A DNA stretch of 17,151 bases from Prevotellaceae bacterium UBA4359 (GTDB lineage: Bacteria > Bacteroidota > Bacteroidia > Bacteroidales > Bacteroidaceae). Of this stretch, positions 7,186 through 14,238 are shown piece by piece (within the stretch, counting starts at the first letter, position 1; the number at the start of each line of letters is the position of its first letter). Under the pieces are notes generated by a model. The model was not told where the DNA came from and ran no database searches. It saw only the letters and a program-made list of their open reading frames with translations. The stretch spans positions 1 through 17,151 of the forward strand of contig DGSP01000052.1 in the NCBI GenBank assembly GCA_002393555.1, given 5' to 3'. The position numbers and the translations under genes were made by a program.

Positions 7186-8739
7186 ATGAGTATGAAATAC
7201 CCCATTGGAATACAGAATTTTGGAGAGATTCGCAGGGACGGTTATGCCTACGTGGATAAGACGGCCCTGATGTATAAGTTGGTGTCGGAAGGGAAGTATT
7301 ACTTCCTCTCCCGTCCGCGTCGTTTTGGCAAGTCATTGTTCCTCTCCACGCTGGAGGCGTATTTCGAGGGACAAAAGGAACTCTTCGAGGGATTGGCTGT
7401 GAGCCAGTTAGAGAAGGAATGGGTGAAACATCCCATCCTGCATCTGGATTTGAACACGGAAAAGTACGATACGAAAGAGGCTTTGGAGAATAAACTGAGA
7501 AGTTTCTTGGCTTTGTGGGAGGGCAAGTATCAGGTTCTCAATGATAAGCAGCAGTCTTTGGGTATTCGATTTGAAGATTTAATTAGGAATATCTTTGAAA
7601 AGACTGGACTCCGTGTGGTCATCCTGATTGACGAGTACGACAAGCCCATGCTCCAGGCCATCGGCAATGATGCCCTGCAAACCGAATATCGCAACACGCT
7701 CAAAGCATTCTACGGTGCGCTCAAGTCGTGCGACCGCTACATCCGCTTCGCCTTCCTCACGGGTGTGACGAAGTTCGGCAAGGTGAGCGTGTTCAGCGAC
7801 CTGAACAACCTCATCGACATTTCTCTCGACCAACGCTACGCCACCATCTGCGGCATGACCGAGGAGGAGATACATGCCAACTTCGACGAGGGTGTCGGAC
7901 TGCTGGCCGAGGCCAACGGCATGACCCAAGAAGAGTGCTACGCACGGCTGAAGCGTGACTTCGACGGCTATCACTTCACCATAGGCAGTCCCGGCATGTA
8001 CAACCCCTTCAGCATGCTCAACACACTGGCGAGCCAGCAGTTCCGCGACTACTGGTTCGAGACGGGCACACCTTCCTTCCTCGTCTATCAACTGAAGAAG
8101 ACGGGCTACCCCTTGGAAAGCATGACCACCGAGGAACTCTCCACCGACACGCTCAACAGCATCGACATCATGGACGAGAACCCCTTGCCGCTGCTCTACC
8201 AGAGCGGTTACCTCACGCTGAAGAGTTACAACCAGGAGTTTGACGAGTACCAGTTGGGCTTCCCCAACCGCGAGGTGGAGCAGGGTTTCATCAAGTACCT
8301 CTATCCCTTCTACACGCCCAAGGTGCAGGACAAGGGGACATTTGCCATCTCCAACTTCGTGAAGGCCATTCGCAAGGGCGATGCCGAAGGCTTCATGCAC
8401 CGTCTGGAGAACTTCTTTGCCAACGGCGACTATCAGGTGATGGGAAACTTGGAACTGTATTTCCAGAACACACTCTACGTCTTCTTCCGTCTGATGGGCT
8501 TCTACGTGGAGGTGGAACGCCACACCACCGACGGTCGCATGGACATCCTCATGCAGACCCCTCAATACATCTATATATTGGAATTGAAACTTGACAAGAG
8601 TGCCGACGAGGCTTTGGCACAGATAGAGGCAAAAGGCTATGCCAAGCCCTTTGCCGATGATGCCCGCCAACTCTTCAAGATGGGCATTAACTTCTCCACT
8701 TCCACTCGTCGCATCGACGACTGGAAGATTGTGGGATAG
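7186..8739 (+). CDS. AAA-ATPase_like / PD-(D/E)XK nuclease-like protein
   Basis: A 517-residue protein of the family common in Bacteroides and Prevotella, joining an AAA-ATPase_like domain (PF09820) to a C-terminal PDDEXK_9 domain (PF08011). It opens with the family signature YPIGIQNFGEIRRDGYAYVDKT written here in part as residues 5-26. Walker A reads RPRRFGKSL (43-51) and Walker B VVILIDEYD (144-152, D149 and E150). The nuclease-like site reads GRMDI with D453, then ELK with E466 and K468. Cellular role is unknown; the family is often multicopy and variable between strains, so a mobile or defence-linked role is possible. ATG at 7192 is an alternative start two codons later and is closer to the family's usual N-terminus. 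Composition shifts from 22 of 60 G+C (7561-7620) to 36 of 60 (7741-7800). Confidence 0.88.
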   Translation: MSMKYPIGIQNFGEIRRDGYAYVDKTALMYKLVSEGKYYFLSRPRRFGKSLFLSTLEAYFEGQKELFEGLAVSQLEKEWVKHPILHLDLNTEKYDTKEALENKLRSFLALWEGKYQVLNDKQQSLGIRFEDLIRNIFEKTGLRVVILIDEYDKPMLQAIGNDALQTEYRNTLKAFYGALKSCDRYIRFAFLTGVTKFGKVSVFSDLNNLIDISLDQRYATICGMTEEEIHANFDEGVGLLAEANGMTQEECYARLKRDFDGYHFTIGSPGMYNPFSMLNTLASQQFRDYWFETGTPSFLVYQLKKTGYPLESMTTEELSTDTLNSIDIMDENPLPLLYQSGYLTLKSYNQEFDEYQLGFPNREVEQGFIKYLYPFYTPKVQDKGTFAISNFVKAIRKGDAEGFMHRLENFFANGDYQVMGNLELYFQNTLYVFFRLMGFYVEVERHTTDGRMDILMQTPQYIYILELKLDKSADEALAQIEAKGYAKPFADDARQLFKMGINFSTSTRRIDDWKIVG

Positions 8740-8764
8740 TAAATCATTAAAGGCTCATCTAATT

Positions 8765-9775
8765 TCACTCTCCCCACAGCGGAGTGTCAAGTGGGGTGGC
8801 AAGGAAGGTGTTGAGGGCTTGGGCAAAGCGGGGGGAGAGTGTGGCGGTGCGGCCTTGTGTTGCCACGTAGGGGTTGATGTGTCGTTTTTTTGAGTGGATG
8901 ATTTGGGCGCCGGGATGGGGACTGTTGCGTTGGATGTGGTGGAGGGCGCGGTAGTGCAGCCAGTCTTGACGAGCCTCGGGGTCTTGGACGAGGAGGGTGA
9001 TGACGTGGCTCTCGGTCTGGTAGAGGTCTGCCTGAGTGAGGATGCCTCGTGAGATGTGTTTCTTGAGCAGTTCGGACAGGGTTTGCATGGCAAATCGGTC
9101 TTCATCGGCTATGTAGATGTAGGATGTTTGCAGGGCGGCGAGACAAAATTCTTCGGCGGTGGCGAGGTCGGCGAACATCAGTTCGGCCTCGCCATCTTCG
9201 TTTTCTCCCACGATGAGACTGTCGTACCAGTGCTTGACGGCATCGGACGGTGCAATGTGGTAATTGATGATGTTAGACAAGGTGTATTCCAACCGGTCGG
9301 CAGATAGGCGAGGGGAGTCGTTGTCGGCAATAGGGTAGAGGTGGTAGTTGGAAATGTCGCTGACTGTAAGTCCTTCTTGCTGAACGAACTGCATGATTTC
9401 GGTGGAGTTCTGGATGAGGTCTTTCGTGCCTCTTTCTGTCGATTCCTGTTTGAGGTGGTCGCCATTGAGAAAGTCTATCACATGGGCGAACGTGGGGGTG
9501 GCGATGTCGTGGAGCAGGGCGGCGATGGTTTGGCGCACATCGTGAGTGAAGTGCCAAACGATGAGGGCGCAGCCGATGCTGTGTTCATAGCGTGAATATT
9601 TTTTCAGCCCCTGAAACATGGGGAAAGAGGTGTATTCGCATCCGCAGTGCATGCCCACGTCCTGCAGTCGCTGCAGGGCAGGAGCGGAGGCGATGCGCTC
9701 GATGCACGGAGGCATGTCGGGGGCATAGATTCTCCTCATGAGTTCTTGGCTGTCGTTGTTCGGCGGGGTGTGCAT
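8765..9775 (-). CDS. HD-domain phosphohydrolase
   Basis: A 336-residue HD-superfamily protein with the layout of dGTPase/SAMHD1-like enzymes. The metal-binding set is visible: H65 (YSRYEHSIG), H89-D90 (LLHDIATPTFAH) and D160 (SADRLEY). An N-terminal RIASAPALQRLQDVG resembles the start of these phosphohydrolases. The substrate cannot be told from sequence; nucleotide triphosphates or alarmones are both conceivable. It is the last gene of a three-gene - strand unit, 36 bp after the RelA/SpoT-type gene. A purine-rich AAGGAG lies only about one base before the chosen ATG, too close for ideal use, so M13 (ATG at 9737-9739) is a possible alternative start. It converges with the ATPase/nuclease gene with 25 bp between the stops and no visible terminator. 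Confidence 0.87.
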   Translation of the reverse strand: MHTPPNNDSQELMRRIYAPDMPPCIERIASAPALQRLQDVGMHCGCEYTSFPMFQGLKKYSRYEHSIGCALIVWHFTHDVRQTIAALLHDIATPTFAHVIDFLNGDHLKQESTERGTKDLIQNSTEIMQFVQQEGLTVSDISNYHLYPIADNDSPRLSADRLEYTLSNIINYHIAPSDAVKHWYDSLIVGENEDGEAELMFADLATAEEFCLAALQTSYIYIADEDRFAMQTLSELLKKHISRGILTQADLYQTESHVITLLVQDPEARQDWLHYRALHHIQRNSPHPGAQIIHSKKRHINPYVATQGRTATLSPRFAQALNTFLATPLDTPLWGE

Positions 9776-9811
9776 TCTCCTTCTTGTTCTCGGTCCCTTT
9801 TTCCTTTCTTC

Positions 9812-10900
9812 CTACATGAAGGGCAGGGTGGCTGCCTGTTGCATCATCATCTCCACCAGTGGCTCGTTGTCGTGGTGCTGGCCGTTGATGATGCTGAAGA
9901 ATCGGCGGAGTCCGGGTCGTCCGCCTCCGTTCTTCAGGATGTGGACGATGCAGAGGTTTTGCAGGCCGACATTTGCAGAGATGATGTCGAGGTCGGTCAG
10001 TGCCAGTTGCGAGATGGCCAGTTGGTAGGCATCTTCGGAGTTTTCGGCGATGAAACGTTCCACGTCGGCCAGTGTGTTGAAGTGGAACTCCTGCTGCAGC
10101 ACCTTCAGGTAGGGCAGGAGGGAGGTGGGCACGATTTCTGCTTGATTGGTGGCGGCGATGCGTTGGTTCAGTCGGTCGAAGGGGTGCATGTTCAGATAGT
10201 TGCGGTAGGACTCGGCATCGAGCGGCACCTCGGCCAGTTGGCCCGATGCTACGAGCGACTGCACCTGTCGGCGATATTCGGTCAGTTCGTTGCGCAGGCG
10301 GCTAAATTCGTCATCGACCAGTTCGAGCATGCCGGCCAGGCGGCTGAACTGTCGGCGATATTCGTTGGGTATCTTCACATCTCCTTTGTAGCCCGTGTCG
10401 TGTTCGATGGTGGACCACACATGCTGCAGGGCCGTGCGCATCTGCAGTTCGAAGCGGAACTCGTTCAGTTCGGGCATGTCGGGGTCGTCCACCAGGCTTT
10501 TGGGCAGACGGCAAATGTAGTGCAGGGAGTTGTAGCCGAAACTGTTGAGTTGGTGCAGTTTGCGTTTATCAACAGATTCTTTCCAGTCTATGTCGAAGAT
10601 GGCCTTGGCGATGGCTGCCACCTTATCTACATCGTCTGTGTAGAAAGTGATGATGCGCATGCCCAGAATGTCGGTGATGTCCTCCAGCGACTGATACTTG
10701 GCTCCTTTCAGTTCCAGTTTGCCAGCCAGCGATTGTTCTTCCTTCACTCGGTGCTCCATCGAAGTGACATACAGCCCCTGCTGTTGCAGGGCCTGCTGCA
10801 TGCGTTCAAATGCTAACTTTTCTATCCGTCGAAATATGGGCAAGCGTTCCCGATACTGCTGGAGCAGTTCCTCGCCGTGCGCGTCTAAGTGATATTGCAT
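9812..10900 (-). CDS. RelA/SpoT-domain protein (single-domain alarmone synthetase type)
   Basis: A 362-residue protein with a RelA/SpoT nucleotidyltransferase domain in about residues 40-175 and no HD hydrolase, TGS or ACT region in the same chain. Synthetase motifs are present in order: EHRVKEEQSLAGKL (49-62), DILGMR (77-82), SFGYNSLHY (120-128), ELQMRT with E151 and R155, and HVWSTIEHDTGYKG (160-173). These correspond to the pyrophosphate-transfer and acceptor-binding residues of (p)ppGpp synthetases, so activity is plausible. Residues 180-362 form a largely helical extension of unknown role, longer than in RelQ/RelP-type enzymes. The ATG at 10900 is chosen because the domain-like sequence begins there and because the open frame further upstream overlaps a better small gene. 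It sits 22 bp after the DUF4250 gene and 36 bp before the HD gene. Product could be (p)ppGpp, pppApp, or a toxic activity; not decidable here. Confidence 0.88.
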   Translation of the reverse strand: MQYHLDAHGEELLQQYRERLPIFRRIEKLAFERMQQALQQQGLYVTSMEHRVKEEQSLAGKLELKGAKYQSLEDITDILGMRIITFYTDDVDKVAAIAKAIFDIDWKESVDKRKLHQLNSFGYNSLHYICRLPKSLVDDPDMPELNEFRFELQMRTALQHVWSTIEHDTGYKGDVKIPNEYRRQFSRLAGMLELVDDEFSRLRNELTEYRRQVQSLVASGQLAEVPLDAESYRNYLNMHPFDRLNQRIAATNQAEIVPTSLLPYLKVLQQEFHFNTLADVERFIAENSEDAYQLAISQLALTDLDIISANVGLQNLCIVHILKNGGGRPGLRRFFSIINGQHHDNEPLVEMMMQQAATLPFM

Positions 10901-10922
10901 GTTTGGGGGTGTGTTTAGTTGT

Positions 10923-11147
10923 TTAGTTTTGGGTTGCTTCGTTGTTGGGTTGGTCGTACCCGACAGGGCGCATTTGCCTTTGCTCCTTGCTATACACATA
11001 GCCATGCTTCTCCAGTTCTGCCTCAACCTCCTCGGCTTCGCGGTCAAAACTCTGACACAATTCTTCCAGCGAGTCATACTCGCCGTCTCTCAGCAGCATG
11101 TTGATGGCCGACACCAACATGAAAGGGTCTTTGGGTAAATGTTCCAT
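10923..11147 (-). CDS. DUF4250 small protein
   Basis: A 74-residue acidic protein beginning MEHLPKDPFMLVSAINMLLR, then YDSLEELCQSFDREAEEVEAEL and EKHGYVYSKEQRQMRPVGY. The LPKDPxxLxSxxNxxLRD...SLEELC pattern is that of DUF4250, a short family of unknown function found in Firmicutes and Bacteroidetes. The SLEELCQSFD region looks like a small helix-turn-helix-type helical bundle, but DNA binding is not shown. It is the first gene of the unit with the RelA/SpoT-type and HD genes and has a candidate promoter 28 bp upstream. Residues after about 62 are low-complexity. Confidence 0.85.
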   Translation of the reverse strand: MEHLPKDPFMLVSAINMLLRDGEYDSLEELCQSFDREAEEVEAELEKHGYVYSKEQRQMRPVGYDQPNNEATQN

Positions 11148-11175
11148 GCTTTGTACTTCTTTTCTTTTGAGTATG

Positions 11176-11183
11176 CAAAATTA
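11176..11183 (-). promoter_or_regulatory. Candidate -7 box for the DUF4250-RelA/SpoT-HD unit
   Basis: On the - strand this reads TAATTTTG, a match to TAnnTTTG, 28 bp before the DUF4250 start. No clear TTTG is seen at the expected -33 spacing, so the call rests on the -7 box and its position. Confidence 0.5.
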
Positions 11184-11320
11184 CCGTTTTTTCAGAAGAA
11201 TACCGCACTTTTTCCCCTCAAATCGTTTTTTTCCACTCACATTTCCATCTTGGGGCAGGCTGAACCCTCGTTGGCGAAGGCACTCGCATGGTGCTCCAAG
11301 TGCAACGTCGTGCAAATTGC

Positions 11321-11366
11321 AATAGGAGTGGGGTACAATATATAATAGGTGTGGAATACAATTTGC
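11321..11366. repeat. Two-copy 23-bp tandem repeat
   Basis: AATAGGAGTGGGGTACAAT (11321) recurs as AATAGGTGTGGAATACAAT (11344), exactly 23 bp apart. The flanking GCAAATTG (11312-11319) and CAATTTGC (11359-11366) form an inverted pair around it. Non-coding. Confidence 0.7.
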
Positions 11367-11421
11367 GATAGCAACGGCGTTGCCCTTGGGGGGACAACGG
11401 AAACGCCCCTTTGTTGGCTAC

Positions 11422-11523
11422 GCCGTAGTCGGAATTACGTTTATGCCGTAGCCGTAATTACGTTTACGCCGTTGCCATGATTACGTTTGTGCCGTTGCCG
11501 TGATTACGTTTGTGCCGTTGCGG
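11422..11523. repeat. 23-bp-period tandem array, four copies plus a partial
   Basis: Copies start at 11422, 11445, 11468 and 11491, with a partial at 11514. Each begins GCCGT(A/T)G followed by a variable three bases and then ATTACGTTT. Copies 1-2 carry GCCGTAG and copies 3-5 carry GCCGTTG. The second copy contains the palindrome CGTAATTACG. The period is not a multiple of three and there are no unique spacers, so it is neither coding nor CRISPR. Confidence 0.85.
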
Positions 11524-11576
11524 TTGGGGCGGAAAAATTCATCACCTCACCCCATCTGTATGTCCAGTTTTTTTGC

Positions 11577-11584
11577 TACCTTTG
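11577..11584 (+). promoter_or_regulatory. Candidate -7 box for the HAD gene
   Basis: TACCTTTG matches TAnnTTTG and lies 63 bp before the HAD start, just after the 23-bp array. A T-rich stretch is adjacent, but no good TTTG is found at -33. Confidence 0.5.
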
Positions 11585-11647
11585 CACCCTGAAATGAAAA
11601 TGCAGGCCATTCTGTGGTTATTGTGAAACTGGAATCAATCAAAAAAT

Positions 11648-12436
11648 ATGGAAGAAAGTGAGAATCGTTATAAGGCGGCCGTGGAGAAGTATCTGGCGCA
11701 GAAAGGATATGAGCGGATGGAGTTGCAGGCTGCCATGTTTGACATGGATGGGGTGCTGTTCGACTCGATGAAGAATCATGCGCGGAGTTGGCACGAGACG
11801 ATGGCACACTTCGGCATGAACCTGCCTGAGTGGGAAGCCTACATGCACGAGGGCAGGACGGGTGCTGGCACGATTAACATTGTGTCGATGCGTGAGAGAG
11901 GACATGAAGCATCGGAAGAGGAGATAGAACGTATCTATCAGTATAAGAGTGAGTTGTTCAATCGCTGCCCGAAGGCGGAGAGGATGCCAGGTGCGTATGA
12001 GTTGCTGCTGAAGGTGAAGGCGAGTGGGGTGGTGCCGATGGTGGTGACGGGCAGCGGACAGAAGACGCTGCTGGGGCGGCTGAACAGGAATTTCCCCGAT
12101 GTGTTCAAGCGCGAATTGATGGTGACGGCTTTCGATGTGAAGTATGGGAAACCCAATCCCGAACCCTATCTGATGGGAATGGAAAAGTATCGGAAGGCTC
12201 TCCGGCTCTCGAAGGGGGGAGAGGTTTGCCATGCACTGGCTCCCAACCATTTTATCGTGGTGGAAAATGCGCCGTTGGGCGTTGAGGCCGGTGTGGCTGC
12301 AGGGGTGTTCACCATAGCCGTGAACACAGGGCCATTGCCCGATGAGGCCCTGCTGAGTCAAGGTGCCAACTTGCTGTTCCACTCGATGCAGGAGTTCTGC
12401 GACGAATGGGAGAATGTGGCGGCATGGCTGAAATGA
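11648..12436 (+). CDS. HAD-superfamily phosphatase/phosphoglucomutase-like
   Basis: A 262-residue HAD subfamily I protein, probably a cytosolic phosphatase or beta-phosphoglucomutase-like enzyme. Motif I is FDMDGVLFDS (31-40) with nucleophile D32 and acid/base D34, motif II is VVTGSGQ with T134, motif III has K168 in KYGKPNPEPY, and motif IV is VVENAPLGVEAGVAAG with E206. The usual second acidic residue of motif IV is N207 here; I recall ENAPLGV as a recurrent form in Bacteroidetes relatives, so this is probably a subfamily trait rather than decay. A helical cap lies between residues 40 and 120. About 27 residues precede motif I, and the ATG at 11648 follows an A-rich leader typical of this phylum. 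It is monocistronic, ending one base before the hairpin at 12438. Substrate unknown. Confidence 0.88.
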   Translation: MEESENRYKAAVEKYLAQKGYERMELQAAMFDMDGVLFDSMKNHARSWHETMAHFGMNLPEWEAYMHEGRTGAGTINIVSMRERGHEASEEEIERIYQYKSELFNRCPKAERMPGAYELLLKVKASGVVPMVVTGSGQKTLLGRLNRNFPDVFKRELMVTAFDVKYGKPNPEPYLMGMEKYRKALRLSKGGEVCHALAPNHFIVVENAPLGVEAGVAAGVFTIAVNTGPLPDEALLSQGANLLFHSMQEFCDEWENVAAWLK

Positions 12437-12437
12437 A

Positions 12438-12485
12438 AAAGAGAGGGGGAGGAACTTCTTGGTTGAAGTTCCTCCCCCTCTCTTT
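12438..12485. terminator. Bidirectional intrinsic terminator between HAD and rng genes
   Basis: A perfect 21-bp inverted repeat (12438-12458 with 12465-12485) around a 6-base loop TTGGTT, very purine/pyrimidine skewed (AGAGGGGGAGG on one arm). It starts directly after the HAD stop codon and lies about 48 bp beyond the rng stop on the other strand. The - strand transcript ends in CTCTTTTTC, a better U-tract than the + strand's TCTTTGCTTT, so both genes can use it. Confidence 0.88.
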
Positions 12486-12532
12486 GCTTTCTGTGTGTCT
12501 TGACTCCGCGAAGTTCTATGCGGTCAGTTCCT

Positions 12533-14107
12533 TCATCTGGTTTCCAATTCTTCTGTCATGTCGATTTCGTTGCCTTTAGGGTCAACGAACTTGTACTGCA
12601 GGAAACCGAGTTCCTGACTCGGATAGATTTTCACGCCAAACCCGTAGTTCATCTGCCATCGGAGGTAGAGACTGATGAGACCTTTGGTGATGTAGGCCTC
12701 TACGTAGGGGTTGACATAGAGTTTGAATTTTTTCTGACCAAGATGGTTGACAATGTAGTCTATCTTGCGCTCCAGGGTGTCTGTGAAGAGGATGGAGGGC
12801 TGGATGGTACCTTTGCCAAAACAAGTGGGGCACACTTCTTCTACACGCATGTCCATGGCAGGACGCACTCGCTGTCGGGTGATTTGCATGAGTCCGAATT
12901 TGCTCAGCGGCAGGATGTTGTGGCGCGCACGGTCACTCTTCATGATTTGGGTCATGTGTTCGTAGAGTTTCTGGTTGTGCTCGGCACTGTCCATGTCGAT
13001 GAAATCGACCACGATGATGCCGCCCATGTCGCGCAGGCGCAGTTGGCGAGCCAGTTCCTCGGCGGCTTCCATGTTGACCGCAAAGGCGTTCTCCTCCTGG
13101 TTGTCGAGCCCACGGTTGCGATTGCCAGAGTTGACATCCACCACGTGAAGTGCCTCGGTGTGCTCAATGATGAGGTAGGCGCCGTGTTTGAAACTGACGG
13201 TGCGTCCCAGTCCCGACTTGATTTGCTTCGTCACTCCGAAGTTGTCGAAGATGGGGACGTTGCCTTTGTAGAGTTTGACGATGTTTTCGCACTCGGGGGC
13301 TATGAGACTGACATATCTCTTCACTTCCGCATACACATCCTCGCTGTTCACGTGGATGCTCTCGTAGGAAGGGTTGAAGAGGTCGCGCAGCATGGAGACA
13401 GTACGGCCAGTTTCTTCGTGTGCAAGTACTGGCAGACTTGTAGTTTTTTGGACTTTCCCGATGCAGTCGTTCCAGGCAGAAACGAGCAGACTCATCTCGT
13501 TGTTCAGTTCGGCAGCGCGTTTGCCTTCTGCCACTGTGCGGACGATGACTCCAAAGTTTCGGGGTTTGATGCTCTGAATGAGTTGTTTCAGGCGTGCGCG
13601 CTCTTCTTTCGACTTGATTTTGGTGCTGACGTTCACTTTGTCGTCAAATGGAATCAGCACGATGTAACGTCCTGCAAAAGAGAGTTCTGCTGTGAGCCGG
13701 GGACCTTTGGTATTGATGGGTTCTTTGGTGATTTGCACCATCACCTCCTGGCCCAGTTCGAGCACGTCTTGAATGCTTCCTACTTTCTCCAGCGACGACA
13801 ATCCGGCAGCCTTTGTCATAGGCGCGAGTTTGCGTCGGTCGCTCACCACTTGTTTCACAAATTTCTCTAAGGCGAGAAAATGCTTGCCCAAATCTTGGTA
13901 GTGCAGAAATGCTTCGCGTTCATGACCCACATCGACGAAACATGCATTGAGTGCCGGCATGATTTTCTTCACTTTCCCGGCGTAGATGTTGCCTACGGAG
14001 TACTTGCTGTCCTGACCTTCCTTCTGGAACTCAACTAACTTTTGGTCTTCGAGCAGGGCAATGGTCACTTCCTTTGGCTGTGCATCGATGATAAGTTCGC
14101 TGGTCAT
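12533..14107 (-). CDS. rng: Ribonuclease E/G family endoribonuclease
   Basis: A 524-residue endoribonuclease of the RNase E/G family, acting in rRNA maturation and mRNA decay. An S1-type RNA-binding domain occupies about residues 35-125 (YAGKVKKIMPALNACFVDVG at 42-61). The catalytic core has DVNSGNRNRG with D324 and GGIIVVDFIDM with D368, matching the two metal-binding aspartates of E. coli RNase E. The Zn-link CPTC is at 426-429. No long C-terminal scaffold is present, so it resembles RNase G more than full-length RNase E. The start is taken at MTSELIIDAQPKEV because this is the family's N-terminus in Bacteroidetes; an open 18-codon extension to 14161 overlaps the leader hairpin and looks non-coding. 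It follows the 29-codon ribosome-type gene by 131 bp. Confidence 0.95.
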   Translation of the reverse strand: MTSELIIDAQPKEVTIALLEDQKLVEFQKEGQDSKYSVGNIYAGKVKKIMPALNACFVDVGHEREAFLHYQDLGKHFLALEKFVKQVVSDRRKLAPMTKAAGLSSLEKVGSIQDVLELGQEVMVQITKEPINTKGPRLTAELSFAGRYIVLIPFDDKVNVSTKIKSKEERARLKQLIQSIKPRNFGVIVRTVAEGKRAAELNNEMSLLVSAWNDCIGKVQKTTSLPVLAHEETGRTVSMLRDLFNPSYESIHVNSEDVYAEVKRYVSLIAPECENIVKLYKGNVPIFDNFGVTKQIKSGLGRTVSFKHGAYLIIEHTEALHVVDVNSGNRNRGLDNQEENAFAVNMEAAEELARQLRLRDMGGIIVVDFIDMDSAEHNQKLYEHMTQIMKSDRARHNILPLSKFGLMQITRQRVRPAMDMRVEEVCPTCFGKGTIQPSILFTDTLERKIDYIVNHLGQKKFKLYVNPYVEAYITKGLISLYLRWQMNYGFGVKIYPSQELGFLQYKFVDPKGNEIDMTEELETR

Positions 14108-14149
14108 TTTTGCTTGCCTTGATGTTGGTTTTTGTTGTGTCTGATACAG

Positions 14150-14217
14150 AAAAAAGAGCATACCACATTATGAAATCCCTGCTTGCAGGACGGTTCATAT
14201 ATAGGGTTTGCTCTTTT
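14150..14217 (-). promoter_or_regulatory. Structured leader upstream of rng (attenuator-like)
   Basis: On the - strand AAAAGAGCA (14217-14209) pairs perfectly with TGCTCTTTT (14160-14152), enclosing 48 bases that contain a second hairpin CCTGCAAGCAGG (14189-14178). The distal arm runs into six T residues (14155-14150), as in a terminator or attenuator. It lies between the small ribosome-type gene and rng, 43 bp before the rng start. Confidence 0.55.
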
Positions 14218-14238
14218 GTTCTGTTGCCGTCAGGAGCC

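Larger units (their letters stand above)
11184..11647. other. Gene-free spacer between divergent genes
   Basis: No open frame here looks like a real gene. The spacer holds a 23-bp tandem pair (11321-11366), a short perfect inverted repeat GCAACGGCGTTGC (11371-11383), a second array with 23-bp period (11422-11523) and the candidate promoter of the HAD gene (11577-11584). It lies between the DUF4250 gene on the - strand and the HAD gene on the + strand. Confidence 0.7.

Noticed and set aside
7579..8670. Long - strand open frame within the ATPase/nuclease gene
   Set aside because: Antisense to a protein with intact Walker and PD-(D/E)XK motifs; the His/Val/Glu-rich product resembles no family.
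9647..10816. Long + strand open frame over the RelA/SpoT-type and HD genes
   Set aside because: Overlaps both recognised genes in antisense and has the low-complexity composition of a shadow frame.
10901..11077. N-terminal extension of the RelA/SpoT-type protein
   Set aside because: The extra 59 codons overlap the DUF4250 gene in another frame and are Lys/Arg/Thr-rich without domain character; ATG at 10900 fits better.
11422..11523. CRISPR array
   Set aside because: The repeats abut directly with no unique spacers and no cas genes are present.
12500..13870. 456-codon + strand open frame over rng
   Set aside because: Antisense shadow of a clear RNase E/G gene; no recognisable domain.
14108..14161. 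18-codon N-terminal extension of rng
   Set aside because: It runs through the leader hairpin and does not resemble the family N-terminus, which starts MTSE.
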